The position numbers and the translations under genes are program-made. A DNA stretch of 64,000 nt from Microscillaceae bacterium (GTDB lineage Bacteria; Bacteroidota; Bacteroidia; Cytophagales; Microscillaceae): positions 1 through 64,000 of the forward strand of contig JAABSX010000009.1 of assembly GCA_011390205.1 (NCBI GenBank). The letters are read 5' to 3'. The notes below the pieces were generated by a model. That model was given only the letters and a program-made list of their open reading frames with translations. It searched no databases and was not told the origin of the DNA. The first letter of the stretch is position 1; every line of letters begins with the position of its first letter. Shown here piece by piece: positions 17,815 through 26,419 of the stretch.

Positions 17815-18489
17815 TTATTCATAAAAAACGCTTATTTCTTCTAGTGGCTTCCGTGTAAGCAGAGGCACTTGTGCATCTTCTGGGGCATAGCCCACGGGCA
17901 GGAGCAGAAAGGGTTTTTCGTGGCTTGGTCGGTTGAGTAGCTTGCCCAAAAAATTCATAGGGCTGGGGGTGTGTGTGAGTGCCACCAGTCCTGCTTGGTG
18001 AATGGCTGCAAGCATAAACCCTGCTGCAAGTCCTACGGATTCATTGACATAGTAGTGGTTTATTTTCTCTCCTTTTTCATTGAGTCCATAGATTTTACGA
18101 AACACCACAATGAGCCAGGGTGCTACCTCCAGAAAAGGCTTTTGCCAGTCAGTATCAAATGGTTTTAAATCATTGAGCCACTCTTCAGACATCCGCCTGT
18201 GGTAGCCTTCGTACTCTTCTTTTTCGGCGGCGTGCCTTATTTTATGTTTTAAATCTGGGGCAGAGATGGCGCAAAAAGTCCAAGGCTGTTTGTGAGCGCC
18301 AGAGGGGGCGGTAGAGGCTGTTCTAAGGATATTTTGGATAATCTCTTTTGCTACAGGTCTATCAGAAAACATCCTTAGAGAGCGTCTTTTGTCCATGTAT
18401 TCATAATAGGTCTTGCTTCTTTCGAGGCTCTGTGCTTCACTCAGTTTTGTGGGTGTATATGGAATAAATACAGGCTTCTCTGTTCTCAT
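17815..18489 (-). CDS. Nitroreductase-fold flavoprotein, iodotyrosine-deiodinase-like
   Basis: 224 residues from the start chosen at 18489 (MRTEKPVFIPY). The frame is open to 18531, but that ATG falls inside a -7 promoter match (TATATTTG, 18536-18529) and should not be transcribed. FMN contacts are expected from RRSLRMFSDRP and TASTAPSGAHKQPW. The signature that separates iodotyrosine deiodinases from other nitroreductases is a Glu-x3-Tyr-x20-Lys set covering the substrate zwitterion. It is present as E92, Y96 and K117, with matching spacing, in KEEYEGYHRRM...DWQKPFLE. The ending PVGYAPEDAQVPLLTRKPLEE also matches. Reductive dehalogenation of halotyrosines is the inferred activity. Confidence 0.82.
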   Translation of the reverse strand: MRTEKPVFIPYTPTKLSEAQSLERSKTYYEYMDKRRSLRMFSDRPVAKEIIQNILRTASTAPSGAHKQPWTFCAISAPDLKHKIRHAAEKEEYEGYHRRMSEEWLNDLKPFDTDWQKPFLEVAPWLIVVFRKIYGLNEKGEKINHYYVNESVGLAAGFMLAAIHQAGLVALTHTPSPMNFLGKLLNRPSHEKPFLLLPVGYAPEDAQVPLLTRKPLEEISVFYE

Positions 18490-18528
18490 TTTTTTGTAGT
18501 TTATAGTTGTGTTGGCTTGTCTTTGCCT

Positions 18529-18536
18529 CAAATATA
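18529..18536 (-). promoter_or_regulatory. Candidate -7 element for the deiodinase-like gene
   Basis: On the minus strand TATATTTG matches TAnnTTTG perfectly. It overlaps the outermost in-frame ATG, which argues for the internal start at 18489 about 40 nt downstream. A TTTG lies only 12 bp upstream, too close for a canonical -33. Confidence 0.4.
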
Positions 18537-18588
18537 CCTCATCTGTGGCAAAGACAGGCCATGATAACCCTAGGAATCCATCTGCTGT

Positions 18589-19143
18589 TTATTCATTTTC
18601 CCAAGTAACAAGGTATTCATCAAATTCATCTCCTTGGCTTATTTGTTTTAAATAGCTTACGTTTACCTCTTTGGCATTTGATTTTTGGATAAGCCCTTTG
18701 AGCAGCCCAAATTGTAGCTTGCCATTAAAAGTCTGTGTGCGGCGCAAGTGAAGGCTTTCGTTGGTATCTTTTATAATTTCCCAGCCTCTCTCTTCGGGGT
18801 CTTGTACCATAGAAGATGCTGCAATGATAAGCCCTTCCATAATGTCTAGGGGTTCATTTTCTTCTTGTATGATTCCATTATCAATAAGTGAGGGGTAGAC
18901 AGTTTCTCCTATTGCAAACCCTACTTTAATGATGGCTTCTTCTCCGAGCTGCTGCTCTACCCATGCACACATATCATTGTATAGCTGCATAGGAATCATC
19001 TCATAAGGATTGCTCAGGTCATAGTTATCGGTCATTTTTTTGAGTGGAGTGGTATCGGTGCTGCTTTCAAGGTTTTCTACCTCACGGAGCACATCTAGCA
19101 CGAAGGCAGTCAATAGCATCACATTTTCTGTACTTTGATTCAT
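18589..19143 (-). CDS. Hypothetical protein (184 aa)
   Basis: 184 residues, acidic and soluble, with no signal peptide. The pattern YNDMCAWVEQQLGEEAIIKVGFAIGETVYPSL followed by a C-terminal region GWEIIKDTNESLHLRRTQTFNGKLQFGLLKGLIQ and a final DEFDEYLVTWE loosely recalls small-molecule or heme-NO-binding-like sensory folds. I cannot assign a family with confidence. It lies between a hemerythrin gene and the deiodinase-like gene, all on the minus strand but with gaps of about 100 bp, so an operon is possible but not shown. Confidence 0.65.
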   Translation of the reverse strand: MNQSTENVMLLTAFVLDVLREVENLESSTDTTPLKKMTDNYDLSNPYEMIPMQLYNDMCAWVEQQLGEEAIIKVGFAIGETVYPSLIDNGIIQEENEPLDIMEGLIIAASSMVQDPEERGWEIIKDTNESLHLRRTQTFNGKLQFGLLKGLIQKSNAKEVNVSYLKQISQGDEFDEYLVTWENE

Positions 19144-19253
19144 GTTTAGTTTTTTACTTGTTTATATAAATAGTTATGGGTGCTTAAATATATTTGGTTC
19201 TTACTATGTCTTGTATGATTTATTGAAGATTGGCACATTTACTTAAGAATAAT

Positions 19254-19691
19254 TTATATAAGATTTTGGCCTATTTTTTCCATTTCTTCGGGTTTGAGTT
19301 TTTCTTGAATCATCTGAAAAAAAACCCTTTCTTCTTTTCGGATATGCAGCTCCAGCTGTTTTCCTAGTGTATCAAGGATGTCTTCACTGAGGTGGTGTTG
19401 TCTGATTTGCTCAAAGCTCTCTTCTAAATTCTGATGTTCTTCCAATATTTCTTGGCAAAGCTGCTCTACATCGGGGTCATAATTGCGGAGTTTTGCGATA
19501 AGGTTATCCTCTTCATTCTGAAAATGTGGCTTGATGAGTGTTTTAAATTTGAGCAAAGCATAATGTGCTTTGCCTACCAAGTCTGAGGGCAGACCTTTGT
19601 AAGGAGGGGCGTTTTTTTTGAGAAGCTGTGCAAGCATCAGCATTTGATGATGCTGCCTGGAGATAGGGATAAGGTGAATATCTCTTTTCAT
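19254..19691 (-). CDS. Hemerythrin-like (HHE) domain protein
   Basis: 145 residues, four-helix bundle. Candidate di-iron ligands occur in the usual order: H14/H15 in SRQHHQML, H56-region in LIKPHFQNEEDNL, H85-region in EEHQNLEESF, and H112-region in LELHIRKEERVFF. The H...HxxxE...H...HxxxE pattern is that of HHE proteins that bind O2/NO or sense iron and redox state. No DNA-binding or receptor domain is attached. The function in vivo is open. Confidence 0.85.
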   Translation of the reverse strand: MKRDIHLIPISRQHHQMLMLAQLLKKNAPPYKGLPSDLVGKAHYALLKFKTLIKPHFQNEEDNLIAKLRNYDPDVEQLCQEILEEHQNLEESFEQIRQHHLSEDILDTLGKQLELHIRKEERVFFQMIQEKLKPEEMEKIGQNLI

Positions 19692-19877
19692 GAAATTGTA
19701 ATCAGATTAAATATCTTTATATCTTACGATAAACTTACGTATTTCATTTGTCTTAGTCAATAAATATTTAATTTTATAGTGTGTTAAGTGCAAAATAAGT
19801 ACTTGAAGGTATTTAATTTGTATTACTTTTCATGGAGTATGTGGAGAATCACCAAAATCGGAAAGCTGAATCTTTTT

Positions 19878-20834
19878 TTAAGAGACTGCTTTTTTAGCTG
19901 TTGTATTTTCTTTTTTGAGGGTAATCATCAGCACACCCAGCATCACGAAGGCTGTCCCGATAATCTGAAAACCAGAAATAACTTCTCCCAAAAAAATATT
20001 TGCCAAAATAATCGTAGAGATAGGCCCTATGCTAGAGATAATAGCCGCATTACTTGCTCCTACCTTAGAAATACCCGCTGTCAGTAAAAAAGAGGCAAAA
20101 ACAGTAGCTACCAGTGCCATTCCGATGCTGTAGCCATATACTTCAGGTGCGAAGCCCAGCACATCTAAGCCATTGACGACCCAAGCATGTGCAAGTACGC
20201 CTATAGATGCACCCGTCATAGCCAAGGCATTAAACCGCAAAGAGCCCAGACGTGGAATCATCTGCCCACTCCCGATAAGGTAAAAAGCAAAAGTAATGGC
20301 AGACACAAACACTAACAGACTACCCCAAATCACCCTAGGAGATGGGTCTAGCTGAAAATCTCCCCAAAAAGCAATCAATATCCCCAAATAAGTCAAAAAC
20401 AAAGCAAATAATTGCGCTTGTTTGATGGGCTTATGATACAGTACTGCCGACACCAGCAATACAATGGTAGGATAGGCAAACAAGACAAGCCGCTCCAGAC
20501 TAGCAGTGATGTATTGTAAGCCCCAAAAATCAAATAAACTTGCCAGATAATAACCCAAAATCCCCAATGCCAAGATGCTCCACCAATCTTGGCGGTGAAG
20601 CACCACCTCTCCTTGCTTGGGCTTGTGCTGAAGATACACCATCATCAAAAAAAAGGGCAGCGAAAAAAGCATTCTCAAAGCCAATAAATCAATGGATTCT
20701 ACCTCATATTGGTAGGCAAGCTTCACAAAAATAGCCTTTGTAGAAAAAAAAATAGCCCCTAAGAATACAAGAAAGCCACCTTTGGTCTGTGAAGAAAGCC
20801 CAGTCCAGCCCAATTTATTGATATAATTTTTCAT
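19878..20834 (-). CDS. EamA/DMT-family transporter
   Basis: 318 residues with about ten hydrophobic helices in two EamA repeats (GGFLVFLGAIFFSTKAIFVKLA... and WGSLLVFVSAITFAFYLIGSG...). The second repeat ends with SSIGPISTIILANIFLGEVISGFQIIGTAFVMLGV, a characteristic EamA end. It probably exports or imports a small metabolite. The substrate cannot be read from sequence. Monocistronic by layout. Confidence 0.88.
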   Translation of the reverse strand: MKNYINKLGWTGLSSQTKGGFLVFLGAIFFSTKAIFVKLAYQYEVESIDLLALRMLFSLPFFLMMVYLQHKPKQGEVVLHRQDWWSILALGILGYYLASLFDFWGLQYITASLERLVLFAYPTIVLLVSAVLYHKPIKQAQLFALFLTYLGILIAFWGDFQLDPSPRVIWGSLLVFVSAITFAFYLIGSGQMIPRLGSLRFNALAMTGASIGVLAHAWVVNGLDVLGFAPEVYGYSIGMALVATVFASFLLTAGISKVGASNAAIISSIGPISTIILANIFLGEVISGFQIIGTAFVMLGVLMITLKKENTTAKKAVS

Positions 20835-20919
20835 AGATATTTTGTCTTTTCTGGAGATTTTTCAGTTAAGTTTTAGCAGAAAACATTTTCCACAAACCTC
20901 AAAATGAAGGGTTAAGTTC

Positions 20920-21483
20920 CTAGGGAACAAGCCAACTACCTTCCCATTCATTCTCTAAACAAACAAAGCTTGCCCGCTGATGCTCTTCTCGGCTTATTTG
21001 TAATATTTCAAGATGTGTCGGGATAAACTCCAATCTGCAAAAATAATTTTCTTTCTCTGCACTACCATACATCGGCTTGTCGCCTTCACTGAGTGCTGTG
21101 CCAGGAGCTAGCATACTGCTGTAATCTTTGCGTGCATGAGGGCTGATATTCTTCCATATTTGCTGGCTTTCAGTATCTTGGTAATGAATCAATACTTGGG
21201 CATTTATCTGCACTTGTAGCCATTTCTTAGGGTCAAAAAATAGCAAAGATGCCTGAGGAAACTGCCTAAAATGACTTATTTTTTCTGCCCTATAATCTGT
21301 ATAAATCCACAAATGGGCCTGTGTATCTATTTTGCGCAGTGCTACAGTCCGCTGCCTTGGCCCTGAGGCATGCATAGAGCCCAATGAAAAATACCTGAAA
21401 GGATGTTTTTTGTCTGCACTTGCCCTGCGCAATGTCTGCCAAATATTTTCTAAAAAATCAGGAAGTGAAAGAGGCGTATTCAT
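20920..21483 (-). CDS. Pyridoxamine-5'-phosphate-oxidase-like flavoprotein (Alr4036 type)
   Basis: 187 residues of split-barrel FMN-binding fold. FRYFSLGSMHASGPRQRTVALRKIDTQAHLWIYTDYRAEKISHFRQ shows the PNPOx-like pattern P-x-R-x-V-x-L-R...T-D-x-R-x-x-K. A C-terminal CRLEFIPTHLEILQI completes the barrel. It lacks the C-terminal substrate-binding tail of true PdxH, so it is more likely a general stress or Alr4036-type protein. It sits 85 bp upstream of the EamA gene on the same strand. Confidence 0.82.
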   Translation of the reverse strand: MNTPLSLPDFLENIWQTLRRASADKKHPFRYFSLGSMHASGPRQRTVALRKIDTQAHLWIYTDYRAEKISHFRQFPQASLLFFDPKKWLQVQINAQVLIHYQDTESQQIWKNISPHARKDYSSMLAPGTALSEGDKPMYGSAEKENYFCRLEFIPTHLEILQISREEHQRASFVCLENEWEGSWLVP

Positions 21484-22494
21484 AAATGTTTGTTCAAAAT
21501 TAGTTGCAATTATCTTTTATACAATACATTGATTATCAAGATATTAACCTATTTACAGATAAGCATATTTATCTATCTAAAGGAACATATGGGATAAATC
21601 AATTTTCACACTCTTTGTTTATATGTTGTGTCATTGTCAAAATGCAAAAGAAACTATTTACTAAAAATAATACACCTTATATAACCTCATTTTGCTTTGT
21701 AAGTTTTTTTGGAAAGTAAGTACATTTTTTAAGATGTTTGACTCCTCGAACATACCTAACTTTTTGTGATGGCAATATCTTGCAGGACTGTATATTTTGC
21801 ATTATTTGAAGTATGGGCTCTTTTTTATGTATTTTTTTTTACTTCTTTTCAGTTAGGCTTTCATTTAATAGTTTGCTCACTTTTTAATATTTTTTTCGTG
21901 TATTTACTAACTGAAACGCTAAGTAAAAAAGACTTGTATATTATGTACATAAATAAGTAAATGTGCTAATTTATTAATTTGGTATATGCTAATTATCAGT
22001 ATGTTAGATAAAAAATGGCACAAACTATTTTTGCTTAGATACTTAGCATCACAAAAGTATTTACAATTATAGAATCCTTGCAGAGTGTAGCTAAGAATTT
22101 GATGTAAGTTTTTAACAGGATTTGCATCATTACCAAGAATTGCACCAAACCAATTTTTAGCCTGAAAAGACAGTAAATGTTCAAAATACCCTAAATCTGG
22201 CCCTGAAATCTATGCAAGAGAGAAAAGAAAAAATGAGCTTATTAAGGTGTGCTGTTTATTATGTAAGTGGTTGACAATCAGACTTCCCGACTCATAATTT
22301 ACACATAGTAAGAACAAGGCCTTAAACTCTCTAAGCAAACTACTGTATAAAATAAAGAGCTACATAGAATCATAGGATACATAGAGCGATTTTTGTGGCA
22401 GTTTAGGAATAGCTTGTATAGAAATCAGACAAATTATAAATCTTGTTCATCCTGAAATCCTGTCTGATAAGTCTTTTGCATAGTAGTATGGTTG
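21484..22494. other. About 1-kb AT-rich intergenic region, no gene seen
   Basis: Two short frames (21504-21719 and 21766-21960) are open but look like AT-rich, Phe/Ile-biased noise with no family. The region holds a variant of a dispersed TGATAATTrGCACATT-type repeat near 21958-22005 and an inverted-repeat-bounded element at 22424-22468. No tRNA, rRNA or recognisable ncRNA fold was found by eye. A diverged or lost gene, or an undetected sRNA, is possible. Confidence 0.5.
22424..22468. repeat. Short element bounded by ATCAGACA inverted repeats
   Basis: ATCAGACA (22424-22431) and TGTCTGAT (22461-22468) are perfect inverted repeats flanking a core containing AATCTTGTTCATCCTGAAAT. That core resembles a repeat (ATCTTGTTCATCCT...AAATCCTG) that I have seen intergenically in Bacteroidota. 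It lies just past the rnpA stop. Confidence 0.5.
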
Positions 22495-22863
22495 CTAAGA
22501 TTTAATAGAAGCAAGAAGATTGATAAGTTTTTTTTTCATCTGCTTGTATGGCATTTTTTCTTTGGCCACATACACGAAAGCAATGTATTTTAGGGTGTAT
22601 AGCCCTTCTTCATTGCTTAATATACTCTTATTCAGCCTATACAGTTCCTTGATCCTTCTTTTAATCCAGTTGCGGTCAATGGCTTTTTTAAAATTTTTCT
22701 TAGAAACAGTGATGAGTACCTGCGGAGGGATAGGAGATGCCTGTTCGTGCCTGATATATGCTATCTTGAAGGGAAAAGTGAATGCCCCATTTTTGGTTTT
22801 GAAGAGTGCCGATATGCCAGGCTTATAGCGTAGTCTTTCGGATTTAGGAAAGTTTTTTTTCAT
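22495..22863 (-). CDS. rnpA: Ribonuclease P protein component
   Basis: 122 residues, the usual size. The RNA-binding signature KKNFKKAIDRNWIKRRIKEL (the RNR motif of RnpA, here R-N-W-I-K-R-R) is clear, with the N-terminal F...V/I..RH strand pattern before it. It binds the RNase P RNA and assists 5' maturation of tRNAs. It follows rpmH by 71 bp on the same strand, the conserved rpmH-rnpA pairing. Confidence 0.93.
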   Translation of the reverse strand: MKKNFPKSERLRYKPGISALFKTKNGAFTFPFKIAYIRHEQASPIPPQVLITVSKKNFKKAIDRNWIKRRIKELYRLNKSILSNEEGLYTLKYIAFVYVAKEKMPYKQMKKKLINLLASIKS

Positions 22864-22934
22864 AAAAAAAAGGATCAGTTTGATACAAAATGTACACAGC
22901 TGACCCTCTAATAATCTAGCATGTGGCCCATGTT

Positions 22935-23093
22935 TTAGCTACGAAAACGTGGTCCATCAGATACAGTGAGCTTTTTACGCCCTTTTGCACGGCGGCGTGC
23001 CAATACCTTACGGCCATTCTTGGTGGCCATTCGCTCACGAAACCCGTGCTTGTTACGGCGTTTTCTTTTCGAGGGTTGGAAAGTTCTTTTCAT
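22935..23093 (-). CDS. rpmH: 50S ribosomal protein L34
   Basis: A 52-codon gene read directly: ATG at 23093, stop TAA at 22935-22937. The product begins [20 protein letters not shown] and continues [20 protein letters not shown], the near-invariant L34 sequence, ending in PRFRS. It is strongly basic and exactly co-linear with the family, with the common short Bacteroidota C-terminal extension ([12 protein letters not shown]). It has an excellent promoter 41 bp upstream and precedes rnpA. Confidence 0.97.
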   Translation of the reverse strand: MKRTFQPSKRKRRNKHGFRERMATKNGRKVLARRRAKGRKKLTVSDGPRFRS

Positions 23094-23133
23094 TTTTATA
23101 CTCCTGTTAATGCATTCTCAAAAATTAAGACTG

Positions 23134-23165
23134 CAAAAATAAACTTTTTTGGGTTGCTAAGCAAA
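23134..23165 (-). promoter_or_regulatory. rpmH-rnpA promoter (Bacteroidota sigma consensus)
   Basis: Reading on the minus strand: TTTG at 23165-23162, a 20-bp spacer, then TATTTTTG at 23141-23134. Both boxes match the Bacteroidota primary-sigma consensus (TTTG / TAnnTTTG) at ideal spacing, and the start codon of rpmH follows at 23093. This is the clearest promoter in the window. Confidence 0.8.
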
Positions 23166-23309
23166 TGAAAGCTTGTTTTTTAGTGAAAGTCCTTTTTCAT
23201 TTTGGCGGATTGTATATTTTTTGACTCAGTATTTTGAGAGTTTTATTTTTTCATCTAAATTTATTAAACTTTTCAAAGTAATAATTGTAACTAAAAAAGA
23301 AAACAGCAC

Positions 23310-23534
23310 ATGGGCAAACAAACTATTTCAAGAAAAATCAACGGGCGAAAGATTCTATTGCTGGTTTTTTGTTTTATTTTGTTGTTTAACTATCCCATTC
23401 TCGGGATTTTTAACAAGCCCTCTCTGTTTTTACTGGGCATTCCTTTGCTTTATGTCTATGTTTTTGGGCTTTGGCTGCTGGTGATTGTTGGGTTATTTTA
23501 TTTATCACGCACTCCCAAAGGGCGTTTGAAGTAG
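23310..23534 (+). CDS. Small two-helix membrane protein preceding the symporter-kinase
   Basis: 74 residues. A basic start (MGKQTISRKINGRK) is followed by two hydrophobic helices (ILLLVFCFILLFNYPILGIF and LLYVYVFGLWLLVIVGLFYL) and a basic end. It ends 38 bp before the symporter/kinase gene. Solute:sodium symporters often have a small two-helix partner encoded just upstream (DUF485, DUF3311 or DUF4212 types), and this fits that role. I cannot say which family. Confidence 0.65.
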   Translation: MGKQTISRKINGRKILLLVFCFILLFNYPILGIFNKPSLFLLGIPLLYVYVFGLWLLVIVGLFYLSRTPKGRLK

Positions 23535-23572
23535 TATATTTTAATAAGGATGTACACTAAAAAGCAGCAAAC

Positions 23573-26287
23573 ATGTCAGATTTATTCATCATAGGGCTTT
23601 CTGGAGCTTACCTTGGCTTGCTATTTTTGCTGGCATACTGGGGGGAGTACCGAGCCAAGCAGGGCAAGAGTTTGGTCAATAACCCTTATGTCTATACCCT
23701 GACACTGACGGTGTATTGCACTGCTTGGACATATTACGGCAGTGTGGGGCGTGCTACTCGTGAAGGGATAGATTTTTTGACCATTTTCTTAGGCCCTACT
23801 TTGGTGATTCCTTTTTGGTGGCTACTTATGCGCAAAATCATACGGATATGCAGGTTTAAGCACATCACCACGATTGCAGATTTTATCTCTTCAAGATATG
23901 GGCAGAGTTCTTCTTTGGCGGGTGTAGTGGCTTTGGTGAGTCTTTTGGGGGTGATGCCTTACATTGCGCTTCAGCTTAAGGCCATCTCATTGAGTTTTGG
24001 AAGAATCACGAGCCAGAGCAATTTTGAGCCGACACATATGATGGAAGATTCCACTTTCTTGATTATGTGGGTTTTGGTCATTTTCACTATTTTGTTTGGC
24101 ACACAAAAAGTAGAGACCACAGAGCGGCATGAGGGGCTCATGGTTGCCATTGCTTTTGAGTCTATCATTAAGTTGGTTGCTTTTCTGAGTATTGGGGTTT
24201 TTGTTACTTTTTTTGTATTTGATGGCGTAGAGGATTTATTTTCACAGACACAGACATCTCCACAGCTGGTTTCTCAATATACCCTTTCTGATGCCTCTCA
24301 GGTAAGTGAGTGGTTTTTTATGACGGTGCTGTCTATGCTTGCTTTTTTGTTTTTGCCCCGTCAGTTTCAGGTTTCTGCCATTGAGAATGTGAGTCTGAAG
24401 CATTTAGATACGGCTTTTTGGCTTTTTCCTTTGTATTTATTTTTGTTTAATCTTTTTGTGCTTCCGATTGCTTTTGGTGGGCATATTTTACTCTCTGAGC
24501 AAGGCATAGAGGCGGATATGTATGTGCTGGCTTTGCCACTGGCAGAGGGGCAGCAGCTATTGGCGGCTTTTGTGTATTTGGGTGGTTTTTCGGCAGCCAC
24601 GAGTATGATTATAGTTTCTACCATTGCTTTGAGTGTGATGTTGAGCAACAACCTCATTATGCCCATTCTGGTCAGTGTTCCTATCCTCAAAAGACGCTAT
24701 ACCACACACTTGGGGCAGTTTCTGCTTTTTATACGGCGATTGAGCATTATTTTAATCTTACACTTGGCTTATTTTTATTACAGCGTTGTGTCTGTGCAGA
24801 CCTCTCTGGTGTCTATTGGCCTGATATCTTTTGTCGGGATTGCACAGTTTGCCCCTTCTATCATTGGGGGGGTCTATTGGAGATATGGCAACAAAACAGG
24901 AGCGCTTTGGGGGCTTTTATCAGGTTTTTTAATTTGGTTTTATACTTTGGTGCTACCTACACTGCCTGTGATAGAGCGGATTTCGCCAGATTTTGTGGAG
25001 AGAGGGCTTTGGGGGATGTATTGGCTCAAACCCTATGCCCTTTTTGGGCTAGATGCCCTAGACCCTATCTCGCAGGCTGTGTTTTGGAGTTTGCTCGTCA
25101 ATGTATTGGTTTATCTAGGAGGCTCTACTTATTTTGTGCAGTCTTCTAAAGAAAGAAACCAAGCAGAGATTTTTGTCAATATCCAGCAATACTACACCAC
25201 AGACATCAGCACGATTACATGGAAAGGGACAGCCTATTTACAAGATTTGAAAATGCTTTTGATAAATTTCTTGGGCAAGGTTCGCACACAAGAGGCTCTC
25301 CAGAAGTTTTCGGAAATCTATGGCAAAGACTGGCAAAAAAAACCTCAAGCAGATGCTTACCTCATTAGCTACACAGAGCGGCTACTCTCTGGCACTATAG
25401 GGGTAGCTGCCGCACGCACACTCATCGCCTCTGTAGTAAAAGAAGAGGAAGAAATCAGAATACAAGAAGTAGTAAGCATCCTAAAAGAATCACAAGAACT
25501 TATCTCACTCAATAAAGAACTTCAAGAAAAAACAAAAGCCCTCGAAAAAACAAGCCTAGAGCTGCAAAAAGCCAACCTACAACTTACAAAAAATGATGAC
25601 CAAAAAAATGAATTTATCTCCACAGTAACACACGAAATGCGTACGCCCATTACATCTATCCGAGCATTCTCCGAGATTTTATTTGATAACCATGACTTAG
25701 AAGTAGATGAAAAACAACAATTCTTGACCACCATCATCAAAGAAACCAACCGCATGGAGCGGCTCATCAATCAAGTGCTGGAGCTTGAGCGCTTTGAATC
25801 TGGCACACGCAAGCTCCACCTCACACTCTTAGACATCAACGAAGTGATTCAGGAGGCATTAGAATCTATGCTGCAAGTATTTCACGAAAAAAACCTCTGC
25901 CTCCGATTGGGGCTTGTAGAGAATATCTTGCCTATCTACGCAGACAAAGACCAGCTTCTTCAAGTAATCCTGAACCTTATCTCTAATGCCACTAAATTTG
26001 CCAAACACAAAATCACTGTAGCCACTAAAATGGATGACGAGCACATCTGTATCTCAGTGGCTGATGATGGCCCAGGCATCAAGCCCGAACTGCATGAGCT
26101 TATCTTCGAAAAATTTTACCAAGCTGAAGACCAAAATATCAGAAAACCTAAAGGCAGCGGGCTAGGACTGGCTATCTGCAAGAAAATAGTACAATACCAC
26201 CAAGGACATATCTGGGTAGAATCTCAAGAGGGGGGATATAGTAAGTTTATTTTTCGAATTCCCTTCCGCACTTATCTAAAAAAATAA
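23573..26287 (+). CDS. Sodium:solute symporter-sensor histidine kinase fusion (CbrA-like)
   Basis: 904 residues. Residues 1 to about 510 form about 13 membrane helices of the SSS family (GLSGAYLGLLFLLAYWGEY; YTLTLTVYCTAWTYYGSVG; FSAATSMIIVSTIALSVMLSNN). A soluble linker, then a coiled coil around residues 630-680, leads to the kinase. H687 in FISTVTHEMRTP is the phospho-acceptor, followed by N-box ILNLISNATKF, G1 DDGPGIK and G2 GSGLGLAICK. In Pseudomonas CbrA the transporter module senses or imports a nutrient (histidine). Here the substrate is unknown. The receiver partner is probably the single-domain regulator 132 bp downstream. A palindrome AGGTAAA-N5-TTTACCT lies between them. Confidence 0.92.
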   Translation: MSDLFIIGLSGAYLGLLFLLAYWGEYRAKQGKSLVNNPYVYTLTLTVYCTAWTYYGSVGRATREGIDFLTIFLGPTLVIPFWWLLMRKIIRICRFKHITTIADFISSRYGQSSSLAGVVALVSLLGVMPYIALQLKAISLSFGRITSQSNFEPTHMMEDSTFLIMWVLVIFTILFGTQKVETTERHEGLMVAIAFESIIKLVAFLSIGVFVTFFVFDGVEDLFSQTQTSPQLVSQYTLSDASQVSEWFFMTVLSMLAFLFLPRQFQVSAIENVSLKHLDTAFWLFPLYLFLFNLFVLPIAFGGHILLSEQGIEADMYVLALPLAEGQQLLAAFVYLGGFSAATSMIIVSTIALSVMLSNNLIMPILVSVPILKRRYTTHLGQFLLFIRRLSIILILHLAYFYYSVVSVQTSLVSIGLISFVGIAQFAPSIIGGVYWRYGNKTGALWGLLSGFLIWFYTLVLPTLPVIERISPDFVERGLWGMYWLKPYALFGLDALDPISQAVFWSLLVNVLVYLGGSTYFVQSSKERNQAEIFVNIQQYYTTDISTITWKGTAYLQDLKMLLINFLGKVRTQEALQKFSEIYGKDWQKKPQADAYLISYTERLLSGTIGVAAARTLIASVVKEEEEIRIQEVVSILKESQELISLNKELQEKTKALEKTSLELQKANLQLTKNDDQKNEFISTVTHEMRTPITSIRAFSEILFDNHDLEVDEKQQFLTTIIKETNRMERLINQVLELERFESGTRKLHLTLLDINEVIQEALESMLQVFHEKNLCLRLGLVENILPIYADKDQLLQVILNLISNATKFAKHKITVATKMDDEHICISVADDGPGIKPELHELIFEKFYQAEDQNIRKPKGSGLGLAICKKIVQYHQGHIWVESQEGGYSKFIFRIPFRTYLKK

Positions 26288-26309
26288 AGCCTGATACGAC
26301 TCCCTCGAG

Positions 26310-26328
26310 AGGTAAAAAAAATTTACCT
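26310..26328. promoter_or_regulatory. Palindrome between kinase and response regulator
   Basis: AGGTAAA (26310-26316) and TTTACCT (26322-26328) are perfect inverted repeats with a 5-bp centre, 22 bp past the kinase stop. No T-run is attached. It could be a weak hairpin or an operator-like site for the regulator gene. Confidence 0.35.
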
Positions 26329-26363
26329 ATCCAAAGAACTTCTATAAACTTTAGCCTAAAATA

Positions 26364-26371
26364 TAACTTTG
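26364..26371 (+). promoter_or_regulatory. Candidate -7 element for the response regulator gene
   Basis: TAACTTTG fits TAnnTTTG and lies 48 bp before the ATG at 26420. No suitably spaced -33 was found. If real, the regulator gene has its own promoter in addition to read-through from the kinase. Confidence 0.35.
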
Positions 26372-26419
26372 AGGGTAAAAATAGAGTTAATTTGAATATT
26401 AATACCCAAACTAAATGCC

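Noticed and set aside
21504-21960. Two short ORFs in the 1-kb gap before rnpA
   Set aside because: Phe/Ile-rich, AT-driven translations with no family features or promoter. They are better explained as open frames in AT-rich DNA.
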